Part shown: positions 7,955-15,539 of the stretch, in pieces | Layout of the letters: each line of letters starts with the position of its first letter | Position numbering within the stretch: the stretch's first letter is position 1 | The notes under the pieces: generated by a model | Seen by the model: only the letters and a program-made list of their open reading frames with translations | What the model was told of the DNA's origin: nothing | Database searches by the model: none | Source of the DNA: Paraburkholderia fungorum | GTDB lineage: Bacteria; Pseudomonadota; Gammaproteobacteria; Burkholderiales; Burkholderiaceae | Assembly (NCBI RefSeq): GCF_003610895.1 | Contig: NZ_MCAS01000004.1 | Coordinates: forward strand, 186,001 to 250,000 | Reading direction: 5' to 3' | Length of the DNA: 64,000 nt | Position numbers and translations under genes: made by a program

Positions 7955-9610
7955 ATGGTTCCTCCGGGCGCTTTTTGCACCGCGTTTAGTAACGCTTTCG
8001 ATATCGCTGTCAGTACCGTTTTTTGCGCCGTTCCGCGCCTCATTCATTGTCTGATCCGTCCCGGCGCGCAGCTTCGTTCACACCTGCGGCGCCGCTGCGC
8101 GCCTGCGCATTTACGCGTGGTCTGCGTTGCGGCGGTCGCACTGCTTGCCTCGGCGTGTTCCCTTGAGGCGCCGTACCGGGCGCCGCAGTTGCCGGCCGCT
8201 GCCGCCGCGCCGTTCATGTCGGCAGAACATGCGCCAGTTGTGCAGCAGCCCTTGCCTGACGACTGGTGGCGTCTCTATCAGGATCCGGTGCTGGACGGTC
8301 TCATCCAGGACGCGCTCGAACAGAACCGTGATCTGGCGGTCGCGCTCGCACGTTTTGCGCGTTCGCAAGCGGTGGTGAACGAAACCGGCGCCGCGCGGTG
8401 GCCCGATACGCAGTTGGCACTCGGCGGCAACTACGGCAAGCAGAACGCCGATCAGATCGTCGCGGCGGCGCGGCGCGAGTCGGCTGACACGCGCTGGGCT
8501 TACGCGCCTTCGCTGGCGGTCTCGTACGAAGTCGATCTGTGGGGGCGCGTACGTCATCTCGTCGACGCATCGCAAGCCGACGCCGACGCCATGCAGGCGG
8601 CCAGCGACGCGGTGCGCGTCTGGGTCGCCGCATCGACGACCGATGCGTACCTGCACGCCTGCGCCTACGGCGAACAGATCGACGTGGCCAACCGTTCGCT
8701 CGGGATCGCCCAACGCCTGGTGGATCTGACCACCCGGCAGCGCGATCGTGGACTCGTCTCCGACCTCGAGGTCACACGTGCCAGCGCCTTTCGCGATGAG
8801 ACCCGCGCGACGGTGCCGACGCTCGAGGGCAAGCGTCGCGCCGCGCTGTTCGAACTGGCCGTGCTGCTGGGGCGCCCGCCCGGCGAATTTCCCAGAACGG
8901 CCGGGCAATGCCGTGTCGTGCCGGTGCTCAGCGCGCCCTTCCCGGTTGGCGACGGCGCCGCCTTGCTGCGCCGCCGTCCCGATCTGCGCGAGGCGGAGCG
9001 CAAGCTGGCCGCCGCCGATGCCCGGGTTGGCGTCGCGCGGGCGGATCTGTATCCGTCGATCGTACTGGGCGGCTCGGTGAACCTCCTGTCGACGACCGGC
9101 AGCCTGGCATCGCTCGGCGATCAGTACGCGCTGGCATGGGGCGTCGGGCCTTTGATCAGCTGGCGCTTTCCCAACATGGCCGTGAGCCGCGCGCGGCTCG
9201 CGCAGGCAAAGGCCGACAACACCGAAGCGCTCGCGCAGTTCGAGCACGACGTGCTCACGGCATTGAAGGAATCCGAGCAGGCGCTGACGTTCTACGGCGC
9301 GCAGTGGGAGCGTCAACGCGCGTTGCAGGCCGCCCGCGCGAACGCTGCCCGCGCCTTCCATCTCGCGGAGCTGAACTACCAGGCGGGAGCACTGGATTTT
9401 CTCGATGTGCTCGATGCCGAGCGCAGCCTCGTTGCCGGCGATGCGGCGCTCGCGGTGTCGACCGAAGCACTCGCATCCGACCAGGTCGCGGTGTTCAAGG
9501 CGCTCGGCGGCGGCTGGCAGCGCGAGGCCGCCGTGCCTTGCGCATCTTGCGGCACGCATCTTGTCCCGGCGCCGCCTCAAATGTCCGTTAATTTCTCATC
9601 AGGGTCCTGA
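7955..9610 (+). CDS. Outer-membrane efflux lipoprotein (NodT/OprM family)
   Basis: Outer-membrane channel of a tripartite exporter. Two OEP repeats follow the lipoprotein signal, whose hydrophobic stretch VVCVAAVALL ends in ASAC (Cys68 counted from 7955). Typical features are DDWWRLYQDPVLDGLI, the family glycine-rich strand region near SIVLGGSVNLLS, and LNYQAGALDFLDVLDAERSL near the end. The start is uncertain: the ATG at 7955 gives 551 residues but has no ribosome site and an unusually long n-region made of a 12-bp-periodic repeat, while the in-frame GTG at 8117 gives a signal that is too short and lacks basic residues. It is followed directly by the membrane-fusion gene, with the stop 1 base before its ATG. 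Confidence 0.88.
   Translation: MVPPGAFCTAFSNAFDIAVSTVFCAVPRLIHCLIRPGAQLRSHLRRRCAPAHLRVVCVAAVALLASACSLEAPYRAPQLPAAAAAPFMSAEHAPVVQQPLPDDWWRLYQDPVLDGLIQDALEQNRDLAVALARFARSQAVVNETGAARWPDTQLALGGNYGKQNADQIVAAARRESADTRWAYAPSLAVSYEVDLWGRVRHLVDASQADADAMQAASDAVRVWVAASTTDAYLHACAYGEQIDVANRSLGIAQRLVDLTTRQRDRGLVSDLEVTRASAFRDETRATVPTLEGKRRAALFELAVLLGRPPGEFPRTAGQCRVVPVLSAPFPVGDGAALLRRRPDLREAERKLAAADARVGVARADLYPSIVLGGSVNLLSTTGSLASLGDQYALAWGVGPLISWRFPNMAVSRARLAQAKADNTEALAQFEHDVLTALKESEQALTFYGAQWERQRALQAARANAARAFHLAELNYQAGALDFLDVLDAERSLVAGDAALAVSTEALASDQVAVFKALGGGWQREAAVPCASCGTHLVPAPPQMSVNFSSGS
7978..8061. repeat. 12-bp degenerate tandem repeat, 7 units, in the leader of the efflux operon
   Basis: Successive 12-mers fit TACCGCTTTCAG loosely, for example TAACGCTTTCGA (7990-8001), TATCGCTGTCAG (8002-8013) and TACCGTTTTTTG (8014-8025). 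In the frame of the channel protein this gives a four-residue periodicity (TAFS NAFD IAVS TVFC). It may be non-coding leader rather than protein. Confidence 0.6.
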
Positions 9611-9611
9611 T

Positions 9612-10745
9612 ATGAGTACCACTGTCGTTCCAGAAAAGACGTCGCCGTTCAGCAAAAAGAACCTTGTGCTCGCGGGCGCGCTCATCGCAGTCGTTGGACT
9701 GGTGGTGGCGGGCATCCACTGGTGGAGCGTCGGCCGTTTCATCGAAAGCACTGACGACGCCTACGTGCGCGCGGACGTGGTGACGATCAGCTCGCGCGTG
9801 CCCGGCTATGTGACGGGCGTTGATGTCGACGACAACCAGCCGGTGCACAAGGGCGACGTGCTCGCGCATATCGACAGCGCGGACTATGCAGCCAAGGTCG
9901 CGAGAGCTCAGGCGACGGTCGACACGGCGCTCGCCACCTTGCACGCGGAGCAGGCGAACGTCGCCACGCTCGATGCGCAGATCGCGCAGCAAGGCAGCGT
10001 GATGGAGGCCGCGCGGGCGGACGTCGACGCGGCGCGGGCCGGTGCGAACCGCCGCAAGTCGGACGCGCAGCGCTACCGGCAACTGGCGGCCGAACAGGCG
10101 TCGAGCACGCAGCGCTGGGAGCAGGCGCATGCCGACGCACTCACCGCCGACGCCGAACTGGCGAGAGCCGCCGCAACGGCTCAAGCCCAGCGCGGCCAGC
10201 AAACCGTGCTCGAGAAGCGCCGGGCGCAGGGCATGGCGGCAATCGAACAGGCGCAGGGCCAGCTTGAGGTTGCACGTGCCGCCTTGTCGCTCGCGCAGAT
10301 CGATCTCGAGCACACGACAATTCGCGCGGCGAGCGACGGCACGGTCGGCCAGCGCACCGTGCGAGTGGGGCAATACGTCGAGACCGGACAACCGCTGCTC
10401 GCCGTGGTGCCGCTTCAGGACGTCTACGTGATCGCCAATTTCAAGGAAACGGAAGTCGCCGCCATGAGCGCGGGTCAGGCGGTCGACATCGACGTCGACA
10501 CTTATGCGGGACATCCACTGCGTGGGCGCGTGCTGAGCATCGCGCCGGGCTCGGGTGCGCAGTTCGCGTTGCTGCCGCCCGACAACGCGACCGGCAACTT
10601 CACCAAGGTCGTGCAGCGCATTCCCGTGAAGATCCAGGTGGACGCCGGTCAGCACGACGCGATCAGCCTGCGGCCGGGCATGTCGGTGATTGCGCGGGTG
10701 CATACCGGCGCCCCCGTGACGCAGCCCGCCGCGAGCCGCTCATGA
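9612..10745 (+). CDS. Membrane-fusion protein (EmrA/HlyD family)
   Basis: Periplasmic adaptor of 377 residues linking the inner-membrane pump to the outer-membrane channel. It has an N-terminal membrane anchor (KNLVLAGALIAVVGLVVAGI, about 17-36), a biotinyl-lipoyl-like half motif (STDDAYVRADVVTISSRVPG), a long alpha-helical hairpin (about 100-230), and the second lipoyl half with GTVGQRTVRVGQYVETGQPL. The frame is open further upstream, but the ATG at 9612 lies next to AGGGTCC and directly after the previous stop, so it is the clear start. It overlaps the next gene by ATGA (10742-10745). Confidence 0.92.
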   Translation: MSTTVVPEKTSPFSKKNLVLAGALIAVVGLVVAGIHWWSVGRFIESTDDAYVRADVVTISSRVPGYVTGVDVDDNQPVHKGDVLAHIDSADYAAKVARAQATVDTALATLHAEQANVATLDAQIAQQGSVMEAARADVDAARAGANRRKSDAQRYRQLAAEQASSTQRWEQAHADALTADAELARAAATAQAQRGQQTVLEKRRAQGMAAIEQAQGQLEVARAALSLAQIDLEHTTIRAASDGTVGQRTVRVGQYVETGQPLLAVVPLQDVYVIANFKETEVAAMSAGQAVDIDVDTYAGHPLRGRVLSIAPGSGAQFALLPPDNATGNFTKVVQRIPVKIQVDAGQHDAISLRPGMSVIARVHTGAPVTQPAASRS

Positions 10746-12328
10746 GCACGACGGCCGCATCTTCCCGTACTCATGACCCGGTGTCGCTGCGCGCGTGGGT
10801 GGCGGTGCTCGGCGGCGTGTTCGGCTGCTTCATGGCCGGCATGAACGTGCACGTCACCAATGCATCGCTGCCGGATATTCGCGGCTCGCTCGGTGCGAGT
10901 TTCGAGGAGGGCTCGTGGATCACCACGGCGTATCTGGTCGCGGAAATCATCGTCATTCCGTTGACCGGCTGGCTCGTGCGAGTGTTTTCCATCCGCCGCG
11001 TGATGCTGGTCGGCACGAGCGGATTCCTGATTTTCTCGCTGGTGTGTTCGGTGGCGCCGACCATCGATGCCATGATCGTTGCGCGCGCCTTCCAGGGGGC
11101 GTTCGGCGGCGTGCTGATTCCACTGTCGTTTCAGCTGATCCTGACGGAGCTGCCGGCGTCACGGCATCCGCTCGGCATGGCGCTGTTCGCCGTCGCCAAC
11201 AATGTCGCGCAGGCGGCCGGGCCTTCTCTGGGCGGCTGGCTGACCGACATGTATTCGTGGCGCTGGATCTTCTATCTGCAGATTCCACCCGCGCTCATTC
11301 TGCTGGGCGCGATCGGCTGGGCGATCAAACCCGAGCCTGTGCATCTCGACCGCCTGCGCAAGGCGGATTGGCTGGGCATCGCGACGATGGCAATCGGACT
11401 CAGCGCGCTGCAGATCGTGCTGGAGGAGGGCGGACGCAAGGACTGGTTCGGCTCGAGTTTCATTGTGAACATGTTGCTGGTCGCGGTGGTTGGATTGACT
11501 GTGTTTGTGGTGGTGCAACTGCGTCGCGAGGAACCGTTCATCAATCTGAGGCTGCTTGGCCGCTATAACTTCGGCATTGCCAGTTTGATGCAGTTTCTGT
11601 TCGGCGGCGTGGTGTTCGCGGTCGTGTTTCTGGTGCCGAATTACTTTGCCGAACTGCAGGGCTACAGTGCGCGGGATATCGGCGTTCTGATGGTGCCGTA
11701 CGGACTGGTTCAGTTCGTCATGTCGTTTCTGACGCCGCCGCTGATGCGCCGCACCAGTGCGCGCACGGCCATCATCGCCGGCTTCACGCTCGTCGCCATC
11801 GGCTGTCTGATGAACATTCATCTCGACGTGAACGCCTCGGCGAATGTCGTGGTCCCGTCGCTGATCGTGCGCGGCATTGGACAGTCGCTGGTGGTCGTCG
11901 CACTCGGCGTGATGGCCGTCGACGGCATCGAGAAGAGCCAGCTCGGATCGGCTTCGGGCCTGTTCAGCATGGTGCGTAACCTGGGCGGTGCGATCGGCAT
12001 TGCGATCGCCAGTCAGATTGTGGTCGAACGCGAGAAGCTGCACGCCTCGCGTATCGGAGAAGCGATCACACCGTTCAACGGCGCGTTTCAGGAGCGCATG
12101 ATCGGCATGGTCAGGGTGTTGACTCAAGGGCATGTGGGAAGGGCCGATGCCATGGCGGCGTCCGGACTCGCCGGCGCGCGCGAGGCGGCGCTGGGGATCG
12201 TCGACAAGCTGATCGGCCGCGAAGCGCTGCTGATGGCTTACAGCGATACCTTCTACGTGGCGGGCATCGCAATGCTCGGATGCACGCTGGCCGCGTTTGC
12301 GTTGCGTGGCCGCAGGAAAAGCGGCTAG
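10742..12328 (+). CDS. DHA2-type MFS exporter (EmrB family)
   Basis: Proton-driven inner-membrane drug exporter, 528 residues with 14 predicted hydrophobic helices. Diagnostic segments: NASLPDIRGSLGASFEEGSW (about 39-58), the motif-A loop WLVRVFSIRRVMLVG, the antiporter-type region GNNVAQAAGPSLGGWLT-like (AVANNVAQAAGPSLGGWLTD) and WRWIFYLQIP. With the adaptor and channel it forms a complete export system for toxic organic compounds, such as uncouplers, antibiotics or aromatic acids. Translational coupling with the adaptor supports a single operon controlled by the divergent AraC gene. Substrate cannot be read from the sequence. Confidence 0.93.
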   Translation: MSTTAASSRTHDPVSLRAWVAVLGGVFGCFMAGMNVHVTNASLPDIRGSLGASFEEGSWITTAYLVAEIIVIPLTGWLVRVFSIRRVMLVGTSGFLIFSLVCSVAPTIDAMIVARAFQGAFGGVLIPLSFQLILTELPASRHPLGMALFAVANNVAQAAGPSLGGWLTDMYSWRWIFYLQIPPALILLGAIGWAIKPEPVHLDRLRKADWLGIATMAIGLSALQIVLEEGGRKDWFGSSFIVNMLLVAVVGLTVFVVVQLRREEPFINLRLLGRYNFGIASLMQFLFGGVVFAVVFLVPNYFAELQGYSARDIGVLMVPYGLVQFVMSFLTPPLMRRTSARTAIIAGFTLVAIGCLMNIHLDVNASANVVVPSLIVRGIGQSLVVVALGVMAVDGIEKSQLGSASGLFSMVRNLGGAIGIAIASQIVVEREKLHASRIGEAITPFNGAFQERMIGMVRVLTQGHVGRADAMAASGLAGAREAALGIVDKLIGREALLMAYSDTFYVAGIAMLGCTLAAFALRGRRKSG

Positions 12329-12472
12329 CGGCGGGGGCGAGGAATGGCTATTCGCCGGCCTCGCCATGGACAGCCTGTTTAAGGGATGATATTTTCGCGG
12401 TGTTGGGGGTACCGCCACCTGTTTTCGCTCGCACTAACGTTCGGTATAAACGTTGGGCTGCGAGGTACGTGG

Positions 12473-12811
12473 ATGCTCACCACTCAGGCCGCATGGCTCA
12501 TTCTTGCTGCAAGCGTCGCTGCTGAGGCGCTCGGCACCGCAACGCTCAATCTCTCCGCCGGTTTCACCCGCCTGCTTCCCTCGCTCATGACGGTCGCGTG
12601 TTACGCGACAGCCGTCTGGCTAATGGCCATCGCGACGAAGCGAATAGAAATGGGCATGGCTTACGCGGCCTGGGCCGGGTGTAGCGCCGCACTAACGGCG
12701 GTGATTGGCGTCGTCTGGTTTGGCGAAGCGCTTAGCGCACTAAAGGCGATCGGAATTTGTACCGCCATCTCCGGGATCGTTCTGCTCAATCTCAGCGGCG
12801 GCGGGTCCTAG
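12473..12811 (+). CDS. SMR-family small multidrug/cation exporter
   Basis: Four-helix exporter of 112 residues (EmrE/SugE/Gdx type). The essential membrane glutamate is in VAAEALGTATL (Glu18), and the conserved aromatic GMAYAAWAG motif lies near residue 65. An upstream ATG at 12386 would lengthen it to 141 residues, but the ATG at 12473 has GAGGT six bases before it and gives the normal family length. It acts as an antiparallel dimer exchanging protons for quaternary ammonium compounds or guanidinium. The subclass is not decided here. Confidence 0.88.
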   Translation: MLTTQAAWLILAASVAAEALGTATLNLSAGFTRLLPSLMTVACYATAVWLMAIATKRIEMGMAYAAWAGCSAALTAVIGVVWFGEALSALKAIGICTAISGIVLLNLSGGGS

Positions 12812-12816
12812 GTTCC

Positions 12817-12900
12817 GGCAGCCGGTTTTCAGCGAGACATTCAGTGCGGTATTTGGCGCGGTATCTAGCGCGGCGCTCAGCCTGAGGTTCAGCGTGACAG
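12817..12900 (-). repeat. 12-bp repeat copying the crcB stop region
   Basis: Seven 12-mers in phase with the crcB reading frame. The first (12889-12900) holds the last three sense codons and the stop of crcB, and the copies that follow on the minus strand mostly end in a stop codon again (stops in units 1, 2, 3, 5 and 6). Clear units on the plus strand are TCAGCGAGACAT, TCAGTGCGGTAT and TTGGCGCGGTAT. Confidence 0.75.
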
Positions 12901-13269
12901 CAAGGAAACGGTCGCGATGCCGAGGATCGTCATCACGAGCGAAGCCGCCACGTGAATGACGATCTCGCCTGCCGCCCAGCCGAGCCGGCCGTCCTGCAAG
13001 CGCTGCACGACTTCCGCGGAGAACGTCGAGAATGTCGACAGGCCGCCCATCAAACCGGTGATAACGAAGAGCCGCCATTCGGGTGCGATCTGCGGCGCCC
13101 GCGCGAACCCCGCAACCGCCACGCCGATGACGTAACCCGCAATCACGTTAGCGGCGAAGGTGCCGAGCGGCATTCCCGTGAACACGCCGTTCAGACGAAT
13201 CCCCAGAAACCAGCGGAACAGCGAGCCGAGCGCGCCGCCAATGCCGACCGCGAGAATGGACAAATACAT
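12889..13269 (-). CDS. crcB: Fluoride channel CrcB/Fluc
   Basis: Four-helix membrane protein of 126 residues that exports toxic fluoride as an antiparallel dimer. Family hallmarks are [10 protein letters not shown] near the N-terminus, the [11 protein letters not shown] segment with the conserved Asn, and [10 protein letters not shown] with the phenylalanines lining the pore. I chose ATG 13269 (MYLSILAVG), the canonical family start; an ATG at 13293 would add eight residues. The message begins with a fluoride riboswitch (13345-13404), which directly supports the function. Tail-to-tail with the SMR gene. Confidence 0.95.
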   Translation of the reverse strand: MYLSILAVGIGGALGSLFRWFLGIRLNGVFTGMPLGTFAANVIAGYVIGVAVAGFARAPQIAPEWRLFVITGLMGGLSTFSTFSAEVVQRLQDGRLGWAAGEIVIHVAASLVMTILGIATVSLLSR

Positions 13270-13344
13270 GGAAAAGTACTCTGGCGAAGCCAAAAGATCG
13301 ACAAACCGGGCTCGAGCGGCAGGCGTGATGCCACGTCCGCGGTC

Positions 13345-13404
13345 GTCCGGGCGAAGCAGGCATCATCAGCCATCAAAGGGCGGTTAATGGAGAATGCCAT
13401 CTCC
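13345..13404 (-). promoter_or_regulatory. Fluoride riboswitch (crcB motif)
   Basis: Read on the minus strand from 13404, the RNA begins GGAGAUGGCAUUCUCC, followed by AUUAACCGCC and then GCUGAUGAUGCCUGC. These are the three conserved blocks of the fluoride aptamer: the GGnGAUGGnnUUCnCC stem-loop, the pseudoknot-forming CCGCC strand and the GAUGAUGCCU 3' strand. It ends about 75 bases before the crcB start, where an expression switch would be expected. Binding of fluoride should turn crcB on. Confidence 0.93.
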
Positions 13405-13558
13405 AGCGCGCAAGTCTAGCATCCACGGGACATTGGGGACAGGTGAGCGCAGCGCCGGCGCGCACGCGCTCGCTGCATGGCCGGGAGCGTGATCTAGAAT
13501 GAATGGAGAGCCTGCGGGCGTTGGCCGTGGGCTCGCCGTCACTGCGCGGGAGGCCGCC

Positions 13559-13906
13559 ATGATGAAGGGCTACCAGCTCACGTTCTATACCGAGCAGAAC
13601 AAACACCACCGCCATCAAACCGTCGTCGAATGTCTGCTGTCGATCGCGAAGCGCGCCGGCATTCATGGCGCGACCGTGGTGGCGGCGGCCGAAGGGATCG
13701 GCCACGCGGGCGCGCGGCATGCGGCGCGCTTCTTCGAACTGGCCGATCAGCCGCAGCAGGTGATTTTCGCGGTCACCGAAGGGGAGGCGGAAGCCTTGCT
13801 CGAGGCGGTGCGCGAGAGCAACGTGCCGGTGTTCTACACGCGCTGCCCGATCGAATTCGGGCTGCTCGGCGAACATACGGGCGCGCAGCAGCCGGCGCGC
13901 CGCTAA
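13559..13906 (+). CDS. DUF190 PII-like protein
   Basis: Soluble protein of 115 residues of the DUF190 (COG1993) family, whose fold resembles PII signalling trimers. Recognised by MKGYQLTFYTEQNKHHR at the N-terminus and the RAGIHGATVVAAAEGIG segment. The start is the ATG ATG pair at 13559/13562 after GGGAGG; the frame is open back to 13499, but that part is not family-like. DUF190 genes are repeatedly found beside crcB in bacteria, and here it lies divergent to crcB. A role as a small-molecule sensor linked to fluoride or anion export is an inference. Confidence 0.85.
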   Translation: MMKGYQLTFYTEQNKHHRHQTVVECLLSIAKRAGIHGATVVAAAEGIGHAGARHAARFFELADQPQQVIFAVTEGEAEALLEAVRESNVPVFYTRCPIEFGLLGEHTGAQQPARR

Positions 13907-13927
13907 CCCTGTAGCGCGGCGAGACCG

Positions 13928-15130
13928 TCAGCCGACGCTTTCGCGCTCCGGTGTGGCGGAAATTCTGTGGATCGACAGGTCCGCGCCGTTGTATTCGTCT
14001 TCCTGGTCGAGCCGCAAGCCCACCGTCAGGCGAATCGCTCCGTACACGAGTGTGCCGCCGAGCAGCGCCACCACGATGCCGCCCAGCGTGCCGACCAGTT
14101 GCGCGCCGAACGACACGCCGCCAAGCCCTCCGAGCGCACGCAGGCCGAAGATGCCGGCCGCGAGGCCGCCCCACGCGCCGCACAGACCGTGCAACGGCCA
14201 TACGCCAAGCACGTCGTCGATGCGCCAGCGGTTCTGCACGCAGGTGAACATATAGACGAACAGCACACCCGCAATGCCGCCCGTGACGAGCGCGCCGAGC
14301 GGATGCATCAGGTCGGAGCCGGCACACACCGCCACCAGCCCGGCAAGCGGGCCGTTGTACGTGAAGCCGGGGTCGTTGCGGCCCGCGAGCCATGCGCTCA
14401 GGGTGCCGCCGACCATCGCCATCAGCGAATTGACCGCCACGAGGCCGCTGATCTTGTCGATGGTCTGCGCGCTCATCACGTTAAAACCGAACCAGCCGAC
14501 CGCCAGCACCCATGCGCCCAGCGCGAGGAACGGAATATTCGAAGGCGGATGCGCGGCAATGCCGCCGTCGCGGTGATAACGGCCGTGGCGTGCGCCGAGC
14601 AGCAGCACGGCCGGCAACGCGACCCAGCCGCCGAACGCATGCACGACCACCGAACCGGCGAAGTCGTGAAACGGCGCGCCGAATACCTGGGTCAGCCAGG
14701 CCTGAATGCCGAAGCGGCCGTTCCATGCGATCCCTTCGAAGAACGGATAGACGAAGCCGACCAGCACGAAGGTGGCGAACAGTTGCGGGTTGAATTTCGA
14801 GCGCTCTGCGATGCCACCCGACACGATCGCCGGAATCGCCGCCGCAAAGGTCAGGAGGAAGAAGAAGCGCACCAGCGCGTAGCCGTTGTGTGCGGCCAGC
14901 GATTCGGCGCTGCCGAAGAACTGCACGCCATAGGCGATCGTATAGCCGATGAAGAAATACGCGATCGTCGAGACCGAGAAGTCCACCAGAATCTTGACCA
15001 GCGCATTGACCTGATTCTTTTTGCGGACCGTGCCGAGTTCGAGAAACGCGAATCCCGCATGCATGGCGAGCACCATCGCGGCCCCCAGCAGAAGGAAGAG
15101 CGTATCGGTGCCGGTTTTCAAACTTTCCAT
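13928..15130 (-). CDS. amtB: Ammonium transporter (Amt/MEP/Rh family)
   Basis: Inner-membrane ammonium channel of 400 residues with about 11 helices. Landmarks are FAFLELGTVRKKN in helix 1, the phenylalanine-gate region FLLTFAAAIPAIVSGGIAER, the twin-histidine first site in DFAGSVVVHAFGGW, and the second in WPLHGLCGAWGG. The open frame extends to 15301, but the ATG at 15130 starts at the conserved helix and lies about 28 bases downstream of a sigma-54 promoter. No glnK gene accompanies it, unlike the usual glnK-amtB pair. Expected to work in nitrogen scavenging. Confidence 0.94.
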   Translation of the reverse strand: MESLKTGTDTLFLLLGAAMVLAMHAGFAFLELGTVRKKNQVNALVKILVDFSVSTIAYFFIGYTIAYGVQFFGSAESLAAHNGYALVRFFFLLTFAAAIPAIVSGGIAERSKFNPQLFATFVLVGFVYPFFEGIAWNGRFGIQAWLTQVFGAPFHDFAGSVVVHAFGGWVALPAVLLLGARHGRYHRDGGIAAHPPSNIPFLALGAWVLAVGWFGFNVMSAQTIDKISGLVAVNSLMAMVGGTLSAWLAGRNDPGFTYNGPLAGLVAVCAGSDLMHPLGALVTGGIAGVLFVYMFTCVQNRWRIDDVLGVWPLHGLCGAWGGLAAGIFGLRALGGLGGVSFGAQLVGTLGGIVVALLGGTLVYGAIRLTVGLRLDQEDEYNGADLSIHRISATPERESVG

Positions 15131-15168
15131 CGATGTGTCCCGCTTATGCCAAAAAAGCGGGCATTGGA

Positions 15169-15184
15169 TGCAAGAAGCGGGCCA
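15169..15184 (-). promoter_or_regulatory. Sigma-54 promoter of amt
   Basis: The minus strand reads TGGCCCGCTTCTTGCA, matching the -24/-12 consensus TGGCACG-N4-TTGCA at all fixed positions but one (C for A), with correct spacing between the GG and GC elements. It lies 39 bases before the amt start. Nitrogen-dependent sigma-54 control is expected for this gene. Confidence 0.85.
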
Positions 15185-15294
15185 AACTTGTGCCGGGACG
15201 GCTCGATAAGGTGCAGAGCCGCACCGGAATGGGTTTTGTGTGATGGGTCGCCGATTGCGCGGTATCTCTACCTTGCACCTTGGATGACGCGAAA

Positions 15295-15311
15295 AGCACA
15301 AAGTAAGTGCA
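15295..15311. promoter_or_regulatory. NtrC-like binding site upstream of amt
   Basis: AGCACAAAGTAAGTGCA shows the NtrC arrangement GCAC-N7-GTGC, about 130 bases upstream of the sigma-54 promoter, a normal enhancer distance. A half-matching TGCACC element lies at 15274-15279. The rest of 15185-15539 shows no gene. Confidence 0.65.
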
Positions 15312-15539
15312 TGATGGTTTCATCCCGCTCCTCATGATCCAAATGAGGGCGAAATATTCGATTTTATTTACGTTTAATTCAAAATCCTGACGCTGTATGC
15401 GCAATCGTTGCGTATGGAGCGGTTTGTGGCGGCACAAACAGGCCAGCTGGCGCGCCGTCTTTGTCTTCCTGCGCAAACGCCGACATAATGTGCCGTCCCC
15501 GTGCACGATCTGCCGGCCACCGACCTCCAATGTGCACGC

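Noticed and set aside
13967..15337. Plus-strand frame of 456 codons opposite amt
   Set aside because: The amt gene is certain on the minus strand; this frame is highly charged and family-free.
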